Source: Bermanella sp034111105
GTDB lineage: Bacteria; Pseudomonadota; Gammaproteobacteria; Pseudomonadales; Oceanobacteraceae
Assembly: GCA_034111105.1 (NCBI GenBank)
Contig: JAWUXY010000023.1
Span: 12,382-76,381 of the forward strand
Reading direction: 5' to 3'
DNA: 64,000 bases
Shown piece after piece: positions 27,435 through 36,521 of this stretch; position 1 is the stretch's first letter; every line of letters begins with the position of its first letter. A program made the position numbers and the translations under genes. The notes beneath the pieces are model-generated. The model saw only the letters and a program-made list of their open reading frames with translations, did no database searches and had not been told where the DNA came from.

Positions 27435-27462
27435 AAAAAAAGCGAGCAATGCTCGCTTTTTT
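27435..27462 (-). terminator. intrinsic terminator of sthA
   Basis: The stem GCGAGC / GCTCGC, extended by A/T pairs around an AAT loop, has T-runs on both strands. It lies just after the sthA stop. Confidence 0.85.
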
Positions 27463-27488
27463 GCTTACTCAAGAATGCTCACTCAGCA

Positions 27489-28883
27489 CTACGCTATTCG
27501 ATTTAAACCATTAAGAGCGGCAATCCGATAAGCTTCTGCCATGGTCGGGTAATTAAACGTATTATTCACAAAATAGCTAACGGTGTTACCCGCGCCTTCT
27601 TGTTTCATAATGGCTTGACCGATATGAATGATCTCTGACGCTTGGTCTCCAAAACAATGAATACCAAGTATTTCAAGCGTATCGCGATGAAATAAAATTT
27701 TCAGCATCCCTACACTTTCCCCAGTGATCTGAGCACGGGCGATACTTTTTAAGAATGCCTGCCCTACTTCATAAGGCACTTTTTCATTGGTCAGTTCACG
27801 CTCAGTTTTACCAACCGAGCTGATTTCTGGAATCGTATAAATACCTGTTGGCACATCACTTACAAACCAATAGTCATCATCACCAGCTAAATGCGCTGCT
27901 GCGCTTCGTCCTTGGTCGTATGCGGCACTTGCAAGACTTGGCCAACCAACAACGTCACCCACCGCATAAACATGGTCGGCACTGGTTTTATAGTTTTCAT
28001 CCACTTCAATTTGGCCACGACTGTTAGGTTCAACACCCACATGCTCTAGCCCAATATTTTTTGTGTTGCCGTTACGCCCTGCCGCCCACAAAAGTGCATC
28101 GGCTTTGATTCGCTTACCCGATTTAAAGTGCATGATCACACTGTTTTCATCTGTCTCTATTGAGTCAAACAGCTCATTATGACGAATCAAAACACCAGTA
28201 TCACGCAGGTGATAACTTAAAGCGTCTGAGATTTCATCATCCAAGAAAGGCAATAAGCGCTCGCCTGGATTAATCAAATCAACTTTTACACCAAGACCAC
28301 TAAAGATAGAGGCGTATTCAGAGCCAATAACACCTGCGCCATAAATAATAATGGTTCGCGGTGTATGCTCTAGTTTTAAAATCGTGTCGGAATCATAAAC
28401 ACGCTCATGATTGAAATCGACGCCCGCAGGACGAAATGGGCTCGAACCGGTGGCAAGTACGATTTGCTCCGCATGTAGGCGAGTACTTGACGCGGGCCCT
28501 TCTGTAATTTCAATCGTATGAGCATCAACAAAGCTGCCATGACCATGATATAAATGCACACGATTACGGCTATAAAATTCAGTCCGTAATTTAACTTGCT
28601 TAGCGATAACCCGTTCAGCTGTTTTTAATACGCGCGGAAAACTAAACCATCTAGGCTCGCCAATATCACGAAACATCGGGTTAGTGTTGTATGAAATGAT
28701 TTGCTTAACCGAGTGACGCAATGCTTTAGAGGGTATTGTGCCGTAATGAGTACAATGCCCACCAACAGCCGGAGCCTCTTCTACTACCGCCACTTTTTTG
28801 CCTTTTTTTGCCGCGTTCATAGCAGCACCCTCGCCTGAAGGGCCTGTTCCTAAAACAATGACGTCATAATGGTAATCAGCCAT
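27489..28883 (-). CDS. sthA: soluble pyridine nucleotide transhydrogenase
   Basis: This FAD enzyme balances NADPH and NADH without proton pumping. Its 464 residues show the FAD-binding GTGPSGEG at 12-19, the family-specific CTHYGTIPSKALR at 44-56 (only one Cys of the usual disulfide pair, as is normal for this enzyme), a second dinucleotide motif GAGVIGSEYASIF near 183 and the C-terminal dimer domain with the HCFGDQASEIIHIG block. It is last in a same-strand run after nqrM and apbE, with its own terminator. Confidence 0.96.
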   Translation of the reverse strand: MADYHYDVIVLGTGPSGEGAAMNAAKKGKKVAVVEEAPAVGGHCTHYGTIPSKALRHSVKQIISYNTNPMFRDIGEPRWFSFPRVLKTAERVIAKQVKLRTEFYSRNRVHLYHGHGSFVDAHTIEITEGPASSTRLHAEQIVLATGSSPFRPAGVDFNHERVYDSDTILKLEHTPRTIIIYGAGVIGSEYASIFSGLGVKVDLINPGERLLPFLDDEISDALSYHLRDTGVLIRHNELFDSIETDENSVIMHFKSGKRIKADALLWAAGRNGNTKNIGLEHVGVEPNSRGQIEVDENYKTSADHVYAVGDVVGWPSLASAAYDQGRSAAAHLAGDDDYWFVSDVPTGIYTIPEISSVGKTERELTNEKVPYEVGQAFLKSIARAQITGESVGMLKILFHRDTLEILGIHCFGDQASEIIHIGQAIMKQEGAGNTVSYFVNNTFNYPTMAEAYRIAALNGLNRIA

Positions 28884-28902
28884 TCAACACTCCTTATACA
28901 TA

Positions 28903-29136
28903 TTATTTTTGGCTTGCGTCATACCCTAAATTTGCGGTTACATTGCCAGCCACTTTTTTCGTTTCTGTGTCACATTTCTGTTTATCGCCGCCACATACAT
29001 CGCACGCTGATTCCATCCCGATGGCGCTCATGCCACCGCAGGATCCACTAATGGGCTTTCGACCAAGCAACACGCCGACTGCCATTAAAGCAATGATTAA
29101 TAGCATGAAAACAAACACGACAAATATCATTTCCAT
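28903..29136 (-). CDS. nqrM: Na+-NQR maturation protein NqrM
   Basis: This 77-residue protein is of the NqrM (DUF539) family, needed to install iron in Na+-NQR. One N-terminal membrane helix (about 3-24) is followed by the four conserved Cys in the SCGGM and CDVCGGDKQKC blocks. It sits between apbE (nine bases upstream) and sthA (about 20 bases downstream) on the same strand, exactly the company expected for an NQR assembly gene. Confidence 0.95.
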   Translation of the reverse strand: MEMIFVVFVFMLLIIALMAVGVLLGRKPISGSCGGMSAIGMESACDVCGGDKQKCDTETKKVAGNVTANLGYDASQK

Positions 29137-29145
29137 GGGGAAACC

Positions 29146-30144
29146 TCACTTAGCTTGCCAGCGTTCAAACTCTGGCGTTGTGTATTCACCGAAGCCGTTA
29201 GGGCCTCGCTCAATTAGATAGACTTTTAATTTATGTTCAACGGCAAACGCTTTGGCTTTTTCGGCCCCCATTACAAGCATAGCAGTCGCGAGCGCATCGG
29301 CACGGACACAGGTTTCATCAATAATAGTCACTGAAGCCAAGGTATGCTTGACAGGCTTAGCCGTAAAAGGATCAATACTATGACTGTATTGCTGACCATT
29401 CATTTCAAAATAATTACGATAATCCCCTGATGTGGCCATGGCACCCGTTTTCATTTCGATGATCTTTTGAACACTGCGTTGACCCTCATCTGGCTTCTCA
29501 ACCGCCACACGCCAAGGGTTTTCAAGTGATTTTCTCCCCTTAACACGCATCTCGCCACCAATTTCGACTAAATAATGGGTAATGCCTTTCGATTCAAGGT
29601 AGTCCGCTACTTTATCAACCCCATAACCCTTGGCAATGGCAGATAAATCTAAGTAGCGCTGCTCGGTTTTACGAACACTTAAATTAGCCAAGCTAACTTG
29701 CTCTAACCCAACTTGCTGCTGAGCCTGCTTAGTTTGCTCATCGCTTGGCAAGCGTGTTGGCATTTTGTCTGGCCCAAAGCCCCACAAATTAACCACTGGC
29801 CCCACTGATATATCAAAATACCCAGAGGTAAGGTCATGTAATGATAGCGATAACTCAAGGACCTCAAAAAGCTCTGGGCTTACTTTTTGTTCATGGGGCG
29901 CATCTGCTGAATTAAAAATGCTTAACTCGCTGTCTTTTTGATAAGTCGACATTTGCTGATTAATCATCAGTAAAATCTTGTTAATGTCCGACTGGGCTTG
30001 CTGTGTATCAACACTGGCAACATGACGCCACTGAGCGCTGTAACTGGTGCCCATGGTATAACCATGGATCTTATCGAGTGATTCAGGTTGTTGTGAGCAG
30101 GCTAAAAGCTGAAAAGATAAGAGAAAAATGAATACGAACTTCAT
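29146..30144 (-). CDS. apbE: FAD:protein FMN transferase ApbE
   Basis: This periplasmic flavin transferase attaches FMN covalently to Thr residues of NqrB and NqrC. It is a 332-residue lipoprotein, with lipobox LLAC putting the lipidated Cys at 16. The family landmarks are GYTMGTSYSAQW near 28-39, LSAIAKGYGVDKVADYLE near 167, GGEMRVKG near 196, and ATSGDYRNYFE and HSIDPFTAKPV near 235-262. It is immediately upstream of nqrM. The target complex is encoded about 5 kb away at 35271-41217. Confidence 0.96.
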   Translation of the reverse strand: MKFVFIFLLSFQLLACSQQPESLDKIHGYTMGTSYSAQWRHVASVDTQQAQSDINKILLMINQQMSTYQKDSELSIFNSADAPHEQKVSPELFEVLELSLSLHDLTSGYFDISVGPVVNLWGFGPDKMPTRLPSDEQTKQAQQQVGLEQVSLANLSVRKTEQRYLDLSAIAKGYGVDKVADYLESKGITHYLVEIGGEMRVKGRKSLENPWRVAVEKPDEGQRSVQKIIEMKTGAMATSGDYRNYFEMNGQQYSHSIDPFTAKPVKHTLASVTIIDETCVRADALATAMLVMGAEKAKAFAVEHKLKVYLIERGPNGFGEYTTPEFERWQAK

Positions 30145-30232
30145 ACACTTGCCTTAGAAAAAGGCCAGTATATCGGATATATACAAAAGCCTCTATCTAT
30201 CGGTAAAGCAAAACGGCGTTCTAAAACATAAA

Positions 30233-31165
30233 TTAATTATTAGGTATCAATAACTTATGCAAGCGGCTTTCGCCAGATGGCGTCAACTGCCAATAACTTT
30301 TCAAACCTGAACGCTCTTTGGCCACATTCTCAATCACGCCTGCGCCTTTTAGATAAGCCTTCAAACGCTGGAATTCGATGTCATTACAGCGCACACCAGA
30401 CAAAGCGTGCGAGTCCTTGATGGCATTCATGAATTCTTCTTTATAGTTATCTTCGACATAGTCTTCTAAAACGGAACGCATTCGATCTTCGGTGACTGGC
30501 GATGTCATCATGGATCCAATGCTTAAAAACGCCATTTCCCACGTTAACAAAATATTGCTTGTTACTTCATGGCAATTGCCATGGGCAAAGACTTTGCCGG
30601 TAAATCGCATTGGATAGGTTTCCATGCCAAACAAGGCGTCTGTAATAGCCGCATGCAGGTTCGATACCGTTTCTACTTCTGAACGTTTATTGCTCTCGGC
30701 CAAGCCAAGTTGCGGCTTCAACACATCCCTCAATACCTGACGAGCAATTAACAATAAATCCTCTTTGTAGCTCCAGTACTTGAATATGCCAGACATCGTT
30801 AAACGGTGCAGTGCGCGCAAACGCTGCACATCTTGAGAGACCATGCCTTTAAGCTCGGTATTTTTAAGTAATGCGACCACTTTTTTATGTTTGCTTTTGG
30901 CATACACGGCTTCACGGTGAATATAGCTTTCACCACTATCCGACAGTGCACCGTATCCATCGCCAACTAATAAGATGAAGACATCCGAAGAATCTATGGT
31001 TTTACGCACCATTGGCCAATCATAGTCGCCAGAATCTGGCGTAAAATAAAATGAAATCGGCAAGCCGCCCAACTGGATAACAACACGGTTGATGGTGTAA
31101 ATAATATCTGCAGTGTCTTTAGGATCGGCACAGATAAAGACTGTTGACTGAGTGTTTTGATTCAT
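30233..31165 (-). CDS. DUF4062/TIR-like domain protein with C-terminal winged helix
   Basis: This is a 310-residue cytoplasmic protein of unknown function. The N-terminal about 110 residues look like DUF4062, a TIR/flavodoxin-like sensor domain: VFICADPKDTADIIYTINRV opens it, VRKTIDSSDVFILLVGDGYGAL follows near 55-75, and then SYIHREAVYAKSKHKKVVALL near 80-100. The middle part is helical. The last about 80 residues (CNDIEFQRLKAYLKGAGVIE...SYWQLTPSGESRL) resemble a winged-helix domain. No partner gene is obvious; it lies between apbE and an AEC transporter. It could be a stress or defence sensor; this is inference. Confidence 0.8.
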   Translation of the reverse strand: MNQNTQSTVFICADPKDTADIIYTINRVVIQLGGLPISFYFTPDSGDYDWPMVRKTIDSSDVFILLVGDGYGALSDSGESYIHREAVYAKSKHKKVVALLKNTELKGMVSQDVQRLRALHRLTMSGIFKYWSYKEDLLLIARQVLRDVLKPQLGLAESNKRSEVETVSNLHAAITDALFGMETYPMRFTGKVFAHGNCHEVTSNILLTWEMAFLSIGSMMTSPVTEDRMRSVLEDYVEDNYKEEFMNAIKDSHALSGVRCNDIEFQRLKAYLKGAGVIENVAKERSGLKSYWQLTPSGESRLHKLLIPNN

Positions 31166-31181
31166 ATCCTTATATACCGCT

Positions 31182-32144
31182 TTAAATCCACGCTAATACC
31201 TTAGCTAAATACAATAATAGACTAATTGAGAATGCTGACATCAATGTGCTCAACGCAATAATATTTGAAGCCAAAACATGGTTTCCGCCCATTGCGCGCA
31301 CCATGACAAAACTCGCAGCAGCCGTAGGGCTTCCAAACATGAGAATGACACAGCCGATTTCAGCCCCATTAAAGCCCAATAAAAACGCGGCCACACCCAC
31401 TACAACGGGCACTATAACTAATTTGGCAAAGACCGCCTGTGCTGACAACACACTGGTGTTATGCAGCTCACGCAAGCTTAAGGAGCCCCCGATGGCAATT
31501 AACGCCAAAGGCAGTGTCATTCGGGCCAAGTACTGCCCCGTATCATACATGACTTTAGGAAGCTTTAAATCTAGCCAAACACAAAAAAAGCCGAGAAAAA
31601 TAGCAATTATTAACGGGTTTTTAGCAATGTCTTTGAGCGTTTTACCCCACTGAACGGCACGCCCCTCATGCAGGCTGCGATTTAACGCATAAACCGATAA
31701 TATGTTGTATATGGGCGTCACCACGGCCAAGATAACCGCGCCGATCGCAAGACCATCACCACCAAATGCTTTTGCACACAGAGCAATCCCAACAATACCA
31801 AGGTTGCTTCTAAAAGCCCCTTGCACTGCAACACCTCTGTCCTCATGCGCGACCCACATACCTGAAAGCAACCAAAAGACAACAAACGTAACCAGCGCTG
31901 CGCCCATACAAAACCAAACTAATGGGAGTTGATCAGATAAATGTAAATCATTATCGATCATGGATAGAAAAATCAGAATCGGCAGGCAAATATTAAACAC
32001 CAGTGATGATGCCTGTCCTACGAAGCCAGTATCGATATGCCCTTTGCGTTTCAAATACAGACCCACAAACACAATGATAAAAACAGGGCCGGTTACCGAT
32101 AATGTATATTCTAACGCCCCTAAATACCCCATAAAGCCACCCAA
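31182..32144 (-). CDS. AEC family transporter
   Basis: This is a ten-helix inner-membrane carrier of the auxin efflux carrier (AEC) family, 320 residues. It has two five-helix halves; typical stretches are VFNICLPILIFLSMI near 48-62, FRSNLGIVGIALCAKAFG near 110, and FGSPTAAASFVMVRAMGGN near 270. Family members move small carboxylates such as malate; the substrate here is unknown. It lies 16 bases upstream of the DUF4062-like gene on the same strand, so the two may be cotranscribed. Confidence 0.9.
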   Translation of the reverse strand: MGGFMGYLGALEYTLSVTGPVFIIVFVGLYLKRKGHIDTGFVGQASSLVFNICLPILIFLSMIDNDLHLSDQLPLVWFCMGAALVTFVVFWLLSGMWVAHEDRGVAVQGAFRSNLGIVGIALCAKAFGGDGLAIGAVILAVVTPIYNILSVYALNRSLHEGRAVQWGKTLKDIAKNPLIIAIFLGFFCVWLDLKLPKVMYDTGQYLARMTLPLALIAIGGSLSLRELHNTSVLSAQAVFAKLVIVPVVVGVAAFLLGFNGAEIGCVILMFGSPTAAASFVMVRAMGGNHVLASNIIALSTLMSAFSISLLLYLAKVLAWI

Positions 32145-32254
32145 AAAAGGCGCATTGTAGCAGTTTCAGATTATTCGGCCTGTATAATAAACAAACAATT
32201 CATTTGTGGTATTGGATATGCTAGAATGCGCCGCAATATTTATAGGTAATTATC

Positions 32255-32584
32255 ATGTCTAGATTAAAAAAATCACGCTCTCTAAAGCGCGTTACTGGCG
32301 GGGTTAAAACAGGCTCTAAAGAACGTACAAAATTAGAGAACAAACAGCGTAAAGCAAAACAAAAAGCAGCGAACCCGATGAAGAGTAATCGCCAACGCTC
32401 TGTCTATCAAAAATTCATAGACGAAAACGGTATCGTTGAAAAACAGCACGCGCCTAAAGCCGCAAAAGTGCAAGAGATTGTCACCGAAGCGATATTTATT
32501 GAGCGCACTGTTCATCAACCAGCCGAGACAACTGAATCCTTATGGGATCAGCTAGAAAAACCGCAAAATAACGATACTTTCTAA
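32255..32584 (+). CDS. small basic protein, possibly YihI-like
   Basis: This is a 109-residue protein with a very basic, low-complexity N-terminal half (SRLKKSRSLKRV, then KLENKQRKAKQKAAN) and an acidic, more ordered C-terminus (TTESLWDQLEK). This layout recalls YihI, the activator of the ribosome-assembly GTPase Der, but I cannot align a diagnostic core, so the name is tentative. An extended -10 (TGCTAGAAT) lies about 30 bases upstream. The next gene, an rRNA methyltransferase, starts 17 bases after the stop, which fits a ribosome-linked role. Confidence 0.7.
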   Translation: MSRLKKSRSLKRVTGGVKTGSKERTKLENKQRKAKQKAANPMKSNRQRSVYQKFIDENGIVEKQHAPKAAKVQEIVTEAIFIERTVHQPAETTESLWDQLEKPQNNDTF

Positions 32585-32601
32585 AGATACCTTTCTATCT
32601 T

Positions 32602-33693
32602 ATGCAACAAGATCAATTAGACTGCACCAGTGGCCAGTACTCCCTCACTCGCCCTGGCGCAAACCCCAAGCAACCACTTCGTGCTTGGGATGCCGCTGAC
32701 GAATACCTCATTAACTTAATCAACACTGAATATTCAAACTCAACATTATTGGTGCTCAATGATCAATTTGGTGCATTAGCGTGCGCCCTACATAAACAAA
32801 TTAGCGCCTGGTCATCAGACAGTTTCTGCGCAAAAGATGCATTAAATCAAAATCTAGCAAGTAACAACCTGACACTTAGCGGATCGCAATTTGATTCAAT
32901 TACGATCGAATCTGATGCAGAACTAGCAATCATGAAAATTCCAAAAAACACCAGTTTTTTAGAGTTCCAACTAAACCAATGCGTAAAACTGGGTATAACA
33001 AAAATCTTACTTGCAGGCATGATGAAACATCTGCCTAAAACAATTCTGAATCAATTACAGAAGTTCGGAACGGTAAAGCGATTACCCTTTGTTAAAAAAG
33101 CCACCGTATTTGAATTAGACGTAGAAAAAGCCACTACGGATTCATACCCAAAGAAAAATCATTTTGAAAGCATCACGCTTTTAAGCCACGCCAATGTATT
33201 CGGTCGAGATAAGCTCGACCCCGGTGCTCAATTTTTTATTGAGAATCTTCAACGTTTACCTAATGCCTCACATATAGCGGATTTGTGCTGTGGCAGCGGC
33301 ATATTAGGCATTAAATACGCTCAAGAGCACCCGCAAAGTAATGTCGACTTTTATGATGAATCCTTCATGGCCGTCGAAAGCTCAAAAATATCTTGGCCGC
33401 TAAACAATATAAACAACCCGGCAAATTTCATTTGGGCCGATGGCTTGAGCGGTAACGCAAACACCTACGACCTCATTCTGTGCAACCCCCCTTTTCATGA
33501 AGCACATACTGTTGGCGATCACATCGCAAAACGATTATTTAAACAAAGTAAAGCTGCGTTAAACCCTCATGGAAAACTGATCGTCGTTGGTAACAGGCAT
33601 TTGCAATATCACGTAACATTAAAAAAATATTTCAAATCGGTTGAGCAAATTGCATCTAATCCCAAGTTTGTTTTATTAAGTGCTCATGGCTAG
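32602..33693 (+). CDS. rlmG: 23S rRNA (guanine-N2) methyltransferase RlmG
   Basis: This SAM-dependent methyltransferase of the RsmC/RlmG group is predicted to modify G1835 of 23S rRNA. It has 363 residues: a degenerate N-terminal methyltransferase-like half with LRAWDAADEYL and NDQFGALACAL (both diagnostic of RlmG), and a catalytic C-terminal half with the SAM loop DLCCGSGILGI near 230 and the NPPFH active-site motif near 296. It overlaps the following yigZ-like gene by eight bases. Confidence 0.9.
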   Translation: MQQDQLDCTSGQYSLTRPGANPKQPLRAWDAADEYLINLINTEYSNSTLLVLNDQFGALACALHKQISAWSSDSFCAKDALNQNLASNNLTLSGSQFDSITIESDAELAIMKIPKNTSFLEFQLNQCVKLGITKILLAGMMKHLPKTILNQLQKFGTVKRLPFVKKATVFELDVEKATTDSYPKKNHFESITLLSHANVFGRDKLDPGAQFFIENLQRLPNASHIADLCCGSGILGIKYAQEHPQSNVDFYDESFMAVESSKISWPLNNINNPANFIWADGLSGNANTYDLILCNPPFHEAHTVGDHIAKRLFKQSKAALNPHGKLIVVGNRHLQYHVTLKKYFKSVEQIASNPKFVLLSAHG

Positions 33694-34276
33694 TTATCGC
33701 ATCCCTGCCAAGCCATGCCACAGTGAAATTGAAATTAAGCGCAGCCAATTCTTAGGCTTCGCTGCACACACCCCCAACCTACAAGCCGCCAAAAATTTTA
33801 TTCAATCGCTAAAAGACAGCTACCCAGATGCACGACACCACTGCTACGGGTTCATGGCTGGAGCACCTTGGGACAGCAATTTATATGGCTTTTCTGATGA
33901 TAACGAACCTAGCGGCACAGCAGGTATGCCTATATTTTCTCACCTAAAACACAACAATATTGGTGAAATAACGATTGTGGTGGTTAGGTATTTTGGCGGC
34001 ACCAAACTCGGCACAGGTGGACTAGCCAGAGCCTACAGTGAAGCGGCTAAACTAACGCTTGAAGCACTAGAGCTTCAGGATTTTGTAGAAATGGAAACAG
34101 TAAACTATACGTTTGAGTTTTCACAAGAAGCACAAATTAGAAGAATTATTACGAATGTAGGCGGTGACATTATTAACGCAACCTACACAAGCCAGGTGAA
34201 TTTAACCGCACGTATTCCCGTAGGCGAAGAGATTCAGCTACCTTATTCAGTCACTTTATCGCGTTCAACGATATAA
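33686..34276 (+). CDS. yigZ: YigZ/IMPACT family protein
   Basis: This is a conserved UPF0029/IMPACT protein, 196 residues, with an N-terminal family domain and a C-terminal ferredoxin-like domain. Signatures are EIKRSQFLGFAAH, DARHHCYGF, SDDNEPSGTAGMPI and VVVRYFGGTKLGTGGLARAY. The biochemical role is unsettled; eukaryotic relatives act in translation control. I use ATG 33686, which sits in an ATGGCTAG overlap with the rlmG stop; an in-frame GTG lies six bases upstream. The 3' end overlaps the convergent gene by 34 bases. Confidence 0.92.
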   Translation: MASYRIPAKPCHSEIEIKRSQFLGFAAHTPNLQAAKNFIQSLKDSYPDARHHCYGFMAGAPWDSNLYGFSDDNEPSGTAGMPIFSHLKHNNIGEITIVVVRYFGGTKLGTGGLARAYSEAAKLTLEALELQDFVEMETVNYTFEFSQEAQIRRIITNVGGDIINATYTSQVNLTARIPVGEEIQLPYSVTLSRSTI

Positions 34277-34632
34277 CGGGCAATGTGACGATAACCATCT
34301 TGTATCATGTCGTTAAAGCACATGTGAACTTCAAAATCTTCTTGAGAAACTCGTCTGATACTTTGTATTTGGGCCTGAGTTTCAAGCTGTATGATCTCAC
34401 CCGATGTAAAATAGAGACTTAATGAAATCACTAAAATAGGGAATTTAGGCTGGCTTTCAAAGCTGCTACTCCCATGAAGAGACGTTATTTCTTCTTCATT
34501 ACAGCAGACACAAACGCCACGCGGAGTAATTTGACTACCCGAAAGAGAGTACGTACGAGAACCATCTAATGCCATTGCATCAATCGTTAAATATGGGTTC
34601 GATATGGTTTGGCTAATCGCGTTCATAGTCAT
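34243..34632 (-). CDS. hypothetical protein, possible PilZ-like domain
   Basis: This is a 129-residue cytoplasmic protein. The order of strands, with SGSQITPRGVCVCC near 31-44, FPILVISLSLYFTSGEIIQLETQAQIQSI near 64-92 and a closing VSQEDFEVHMCFNDMIQDGYRHIARYIVERD, is like some PilZ proteins. However, the c-di-GMP signatures (RxxxR and D/NxSxxG) are not evident, so it may be a non-binding PilZ variant or something else. It overlaps the 3' end of the convergent yigZ-like gene by 34 bases. Confidence 0.7.
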   Translation of the reverse strand: MTMNAISQTISNPYLTIDAMALDGSRTYSLSGSQITPRGVCVCCNEEEITSLHGSSSFESQPKFPILVISLSLYFTSGEIIQLETQAQIQSIRRVSQEDFEVHMCFNDMIQDGYRHIARYIVERDKVTE

Positions 34633-34738
34633 ATGTCAAAAAATATACCAATGCGTGTAATATAAGTAATAAACTAGATCGTTCATTTTTCAAACAATTG
34701 ATACAATTTATAACAAAAATAGCACTCCTATCACATAC

Positions 34739-35188
34739 TTAATTACTAGAAATAGCAATCGAGTTCTCAGTTTCCCCCATAATTGTGACCAAAAGACGCC
34801 TATTCCCAGCAGATTTCCTATATTCACCTAAATAAATCCCCTGCCACACGCCTAAATTAAACTGGCCATTTGTCACTGGAACCGTTAATTGTGCTCCCAA
34901 TAAACTGCTTTTAATATGCGCAGGCATATCATCTAGGCCCTCATCAACATGTTCGAAGTAATCACAATTTTCAGGCACCAGACGATTCATGAACTGCAAT
35001 AAATCCGAGCGAACCGTAAAATCAGCATTCTCATTCAAGGTAATACCAGCCGAGGTATGCTGAAGAAGTAAATGCGCAAGCCCAACTTTAAGGCCTTTTA
35101 ATTCTGGCAATTGCTTCAGCAGCTCATCGGTAATTAAATGAAACCCATAAGGCTTCACATCTAATACTATTTCTTTTTGTAGCCACAT
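34739..35188 (-). CDS. yjbQ: YjbQ/UPF0047 family protein
   Basis: This is a 149-residue protein of the UPF0047 family, some members of which have secondary thiamine-phosphate synthase activity. The signature is complete: HLLLQHTSAGITLNENAD near 39-56, then HVDEGLDDMPAHIKSSLLG near 80-98, and LGVWQGIYLGEYR near 112-124. It lies downstream of the nqr terminator on the same strand and is probably transcribed separately. Confidence 0.92.
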   Translation of the reverse strand: MWLQKEIVLDVKPYGFHLITDELLKQLPELKGLKVGLAHLLLQHTSAGITLNENADFTVRSDLLQFMNRLVPENCDYFEHVDEGLDDMPAHIKSSLLGAQLTVPVTNGQFNLGVWQGIYLGEYRKSAGNRRLLVTIMGETENSIAISSN

Positions 35189-35220
35189 ATTCGGTTAACC
35201 TTTCAAAACAATCAGAAACA

Positions 35221-35259
35221 AAAAAGGCCCATAAAACAAAGTTTTATGGGCCTTTTTTT
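35221..35259 (-). terminator. intrinsic terminator of the nqr operon
   Basis: The 17-bp stem (core GGCCCATAAAAC / GTTTTATGGGCC), AAA loop and T-run lie just downstream of nqrF. Confidence 0.92.
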
Positions 35260-35270
35260 ACGATAACTTA

Positions 35271-36506
35271 TTAACCGCCAAAGTCATCTAGCATGATATT
35301 TTCAGGCTCAACACCTAAATCTTCAAGCATTTTAATCACAGACTGGTTCATGATTGGAGGCCCACACATGTAGTACTCACAATCTTCTGGCGCTGGGTGA
35401 TCACGTAAATATTGCTCGAACAATACATTGTGAATAAAGCCAGTTAACCCTGTCCAATTGTCTTCAGGCTGTGGGTCCGACATAGCAACGTGCCAGTCAA
35501 AGTTAGAAAACTCAGCAGCCAATGCATCATATTCGTCATCATAGAACAGCTCACGTGCAGAACGTGCACCATACCAGAAGCTCATTTTACGTGAAGACTT
35601 CAAACGCTTAAGCTGATCAAAAATATGTGAACGCATAGGTGCCATACCCGCACCACCACCAATGAATACCATCTCGGCATCGGTGTCTTTAGCGAAGAAC
35701 TCACCAAATGGGCCGTATACTGTCACTTTATCGCCTGGCTTCATGTTAAATACATAACTAGACATGATGCCTGGATTAATACCTTCAGTGCGTGGAGGCG
35801 GTGTCGCAATACGAATATTGAATTTCACCACACCGCGCTCTTCTGGGTAATTAGCCATAGAGTAAGCACGAATCACATTTTCTTTACTAACGGTTTTAAG
35901 GTCAAAGAACTTAAAGTGATTCCAGTCGCCACGATATTCTTCTTCGATATCAAAATCAGAGAAGTTAATTTCAAATGGTGGAGACTCAAGCTGAACATAA
36001 CCGCCGGCACGGAAATCAACATTCTCGCCTTCAGGTAGTTTAAGCGTTAATTCTTTAATGAAGGTAGCAACGTTAGGGTTAGACTCAACCGTACACTCCC
36101 ACTTCTTAACACCAAAGACTTCGTCTTCAACTTCTACTTTCATGCCCTGCTTAACAGGTACCTGACAAGACAAACGCCAGCCTTCACGAGCATCACGCTT
36201 AGTGAAATGTGACTCTTCAGTTGGCAACATAGAGCCGCCGCCTTCTGTCACCAAACACTTACACTGAGCACATGTACCACCACCACCACAAGCTGATGAT
36301 AAGAACACACCATTACTTGCAAGGGTTTGCAGCAACTTATCACCCGCTGCCGCTTTAATGGTTTTCTCTGGATCACCATTAATTTCAATTGTCACTTCGC
36401 CAGAGCTTACTAGCTTGGCACGCGCACTTAATATCACAGCAACCAAGGCAAGTACCATGGCTGTGAACATAAATACACCTAAAATAATTTCTGTATATTC
36501 ACCCAT
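35271..36506 (-). CDS. nqrF: Na+-translocating NADH:quinone reductase subunit F
   Basis: This is the NADH-oxidising entry subunit of Na+-NQR, carrying FAD and a [2Fe-2S] cluster. Its 411 residues have one N-terminal membrane helix (about 6-26) and a plant-type ferredoxin domain with cluster Cys at 73, 79, 82 and 114. The flavin domain follows, with RAYSMANYPEE near 213, GGGAGMAPMRSHI near 284 and the NADH-domain end YYMCGPP near 383. It is last of the nqrABCDEF operon and is followed by a strong terminator. Confidence 0.97.
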   Translation of the reverse strand: MGEYTEIILGVFMFTAMVLALVAVILSARAKLVSSGEVTIEINGDPEKTIKAAAGDKLLQTLASNGVFLSSACGGGGTCAQCKCLVTEGGGSMLPTEESHFTKRDAREGWRLSCQVPVKQGMKVEVEDEVFGVKKWECTVESNPNVATFIKELTLKLPEGENVDFRAGGYVQLESPPFEINFSDFDIEEEYRGDWNHFKFFDLKTVSKENVIRAYSMANYPEERGVVKFNIRIATPPPRTEGINPGIMSSYVFNMKPGDKVTVYGPFGEFFAKDTDAEMVFIGGGAGMAPMRSHIFDQLKRLKSSRKMSFWYGARSARELFYDDEYDALAAEFSNFDWHVAMSDPQPEDNWTGLTGFIHNVLFEQYLRDHPAPEDCEYYMCGPPIMNQSVIKMLEDLGVEPENIMLDDFGG

Positions 36507-36521
36507 ACTCTGTCACCGTCC

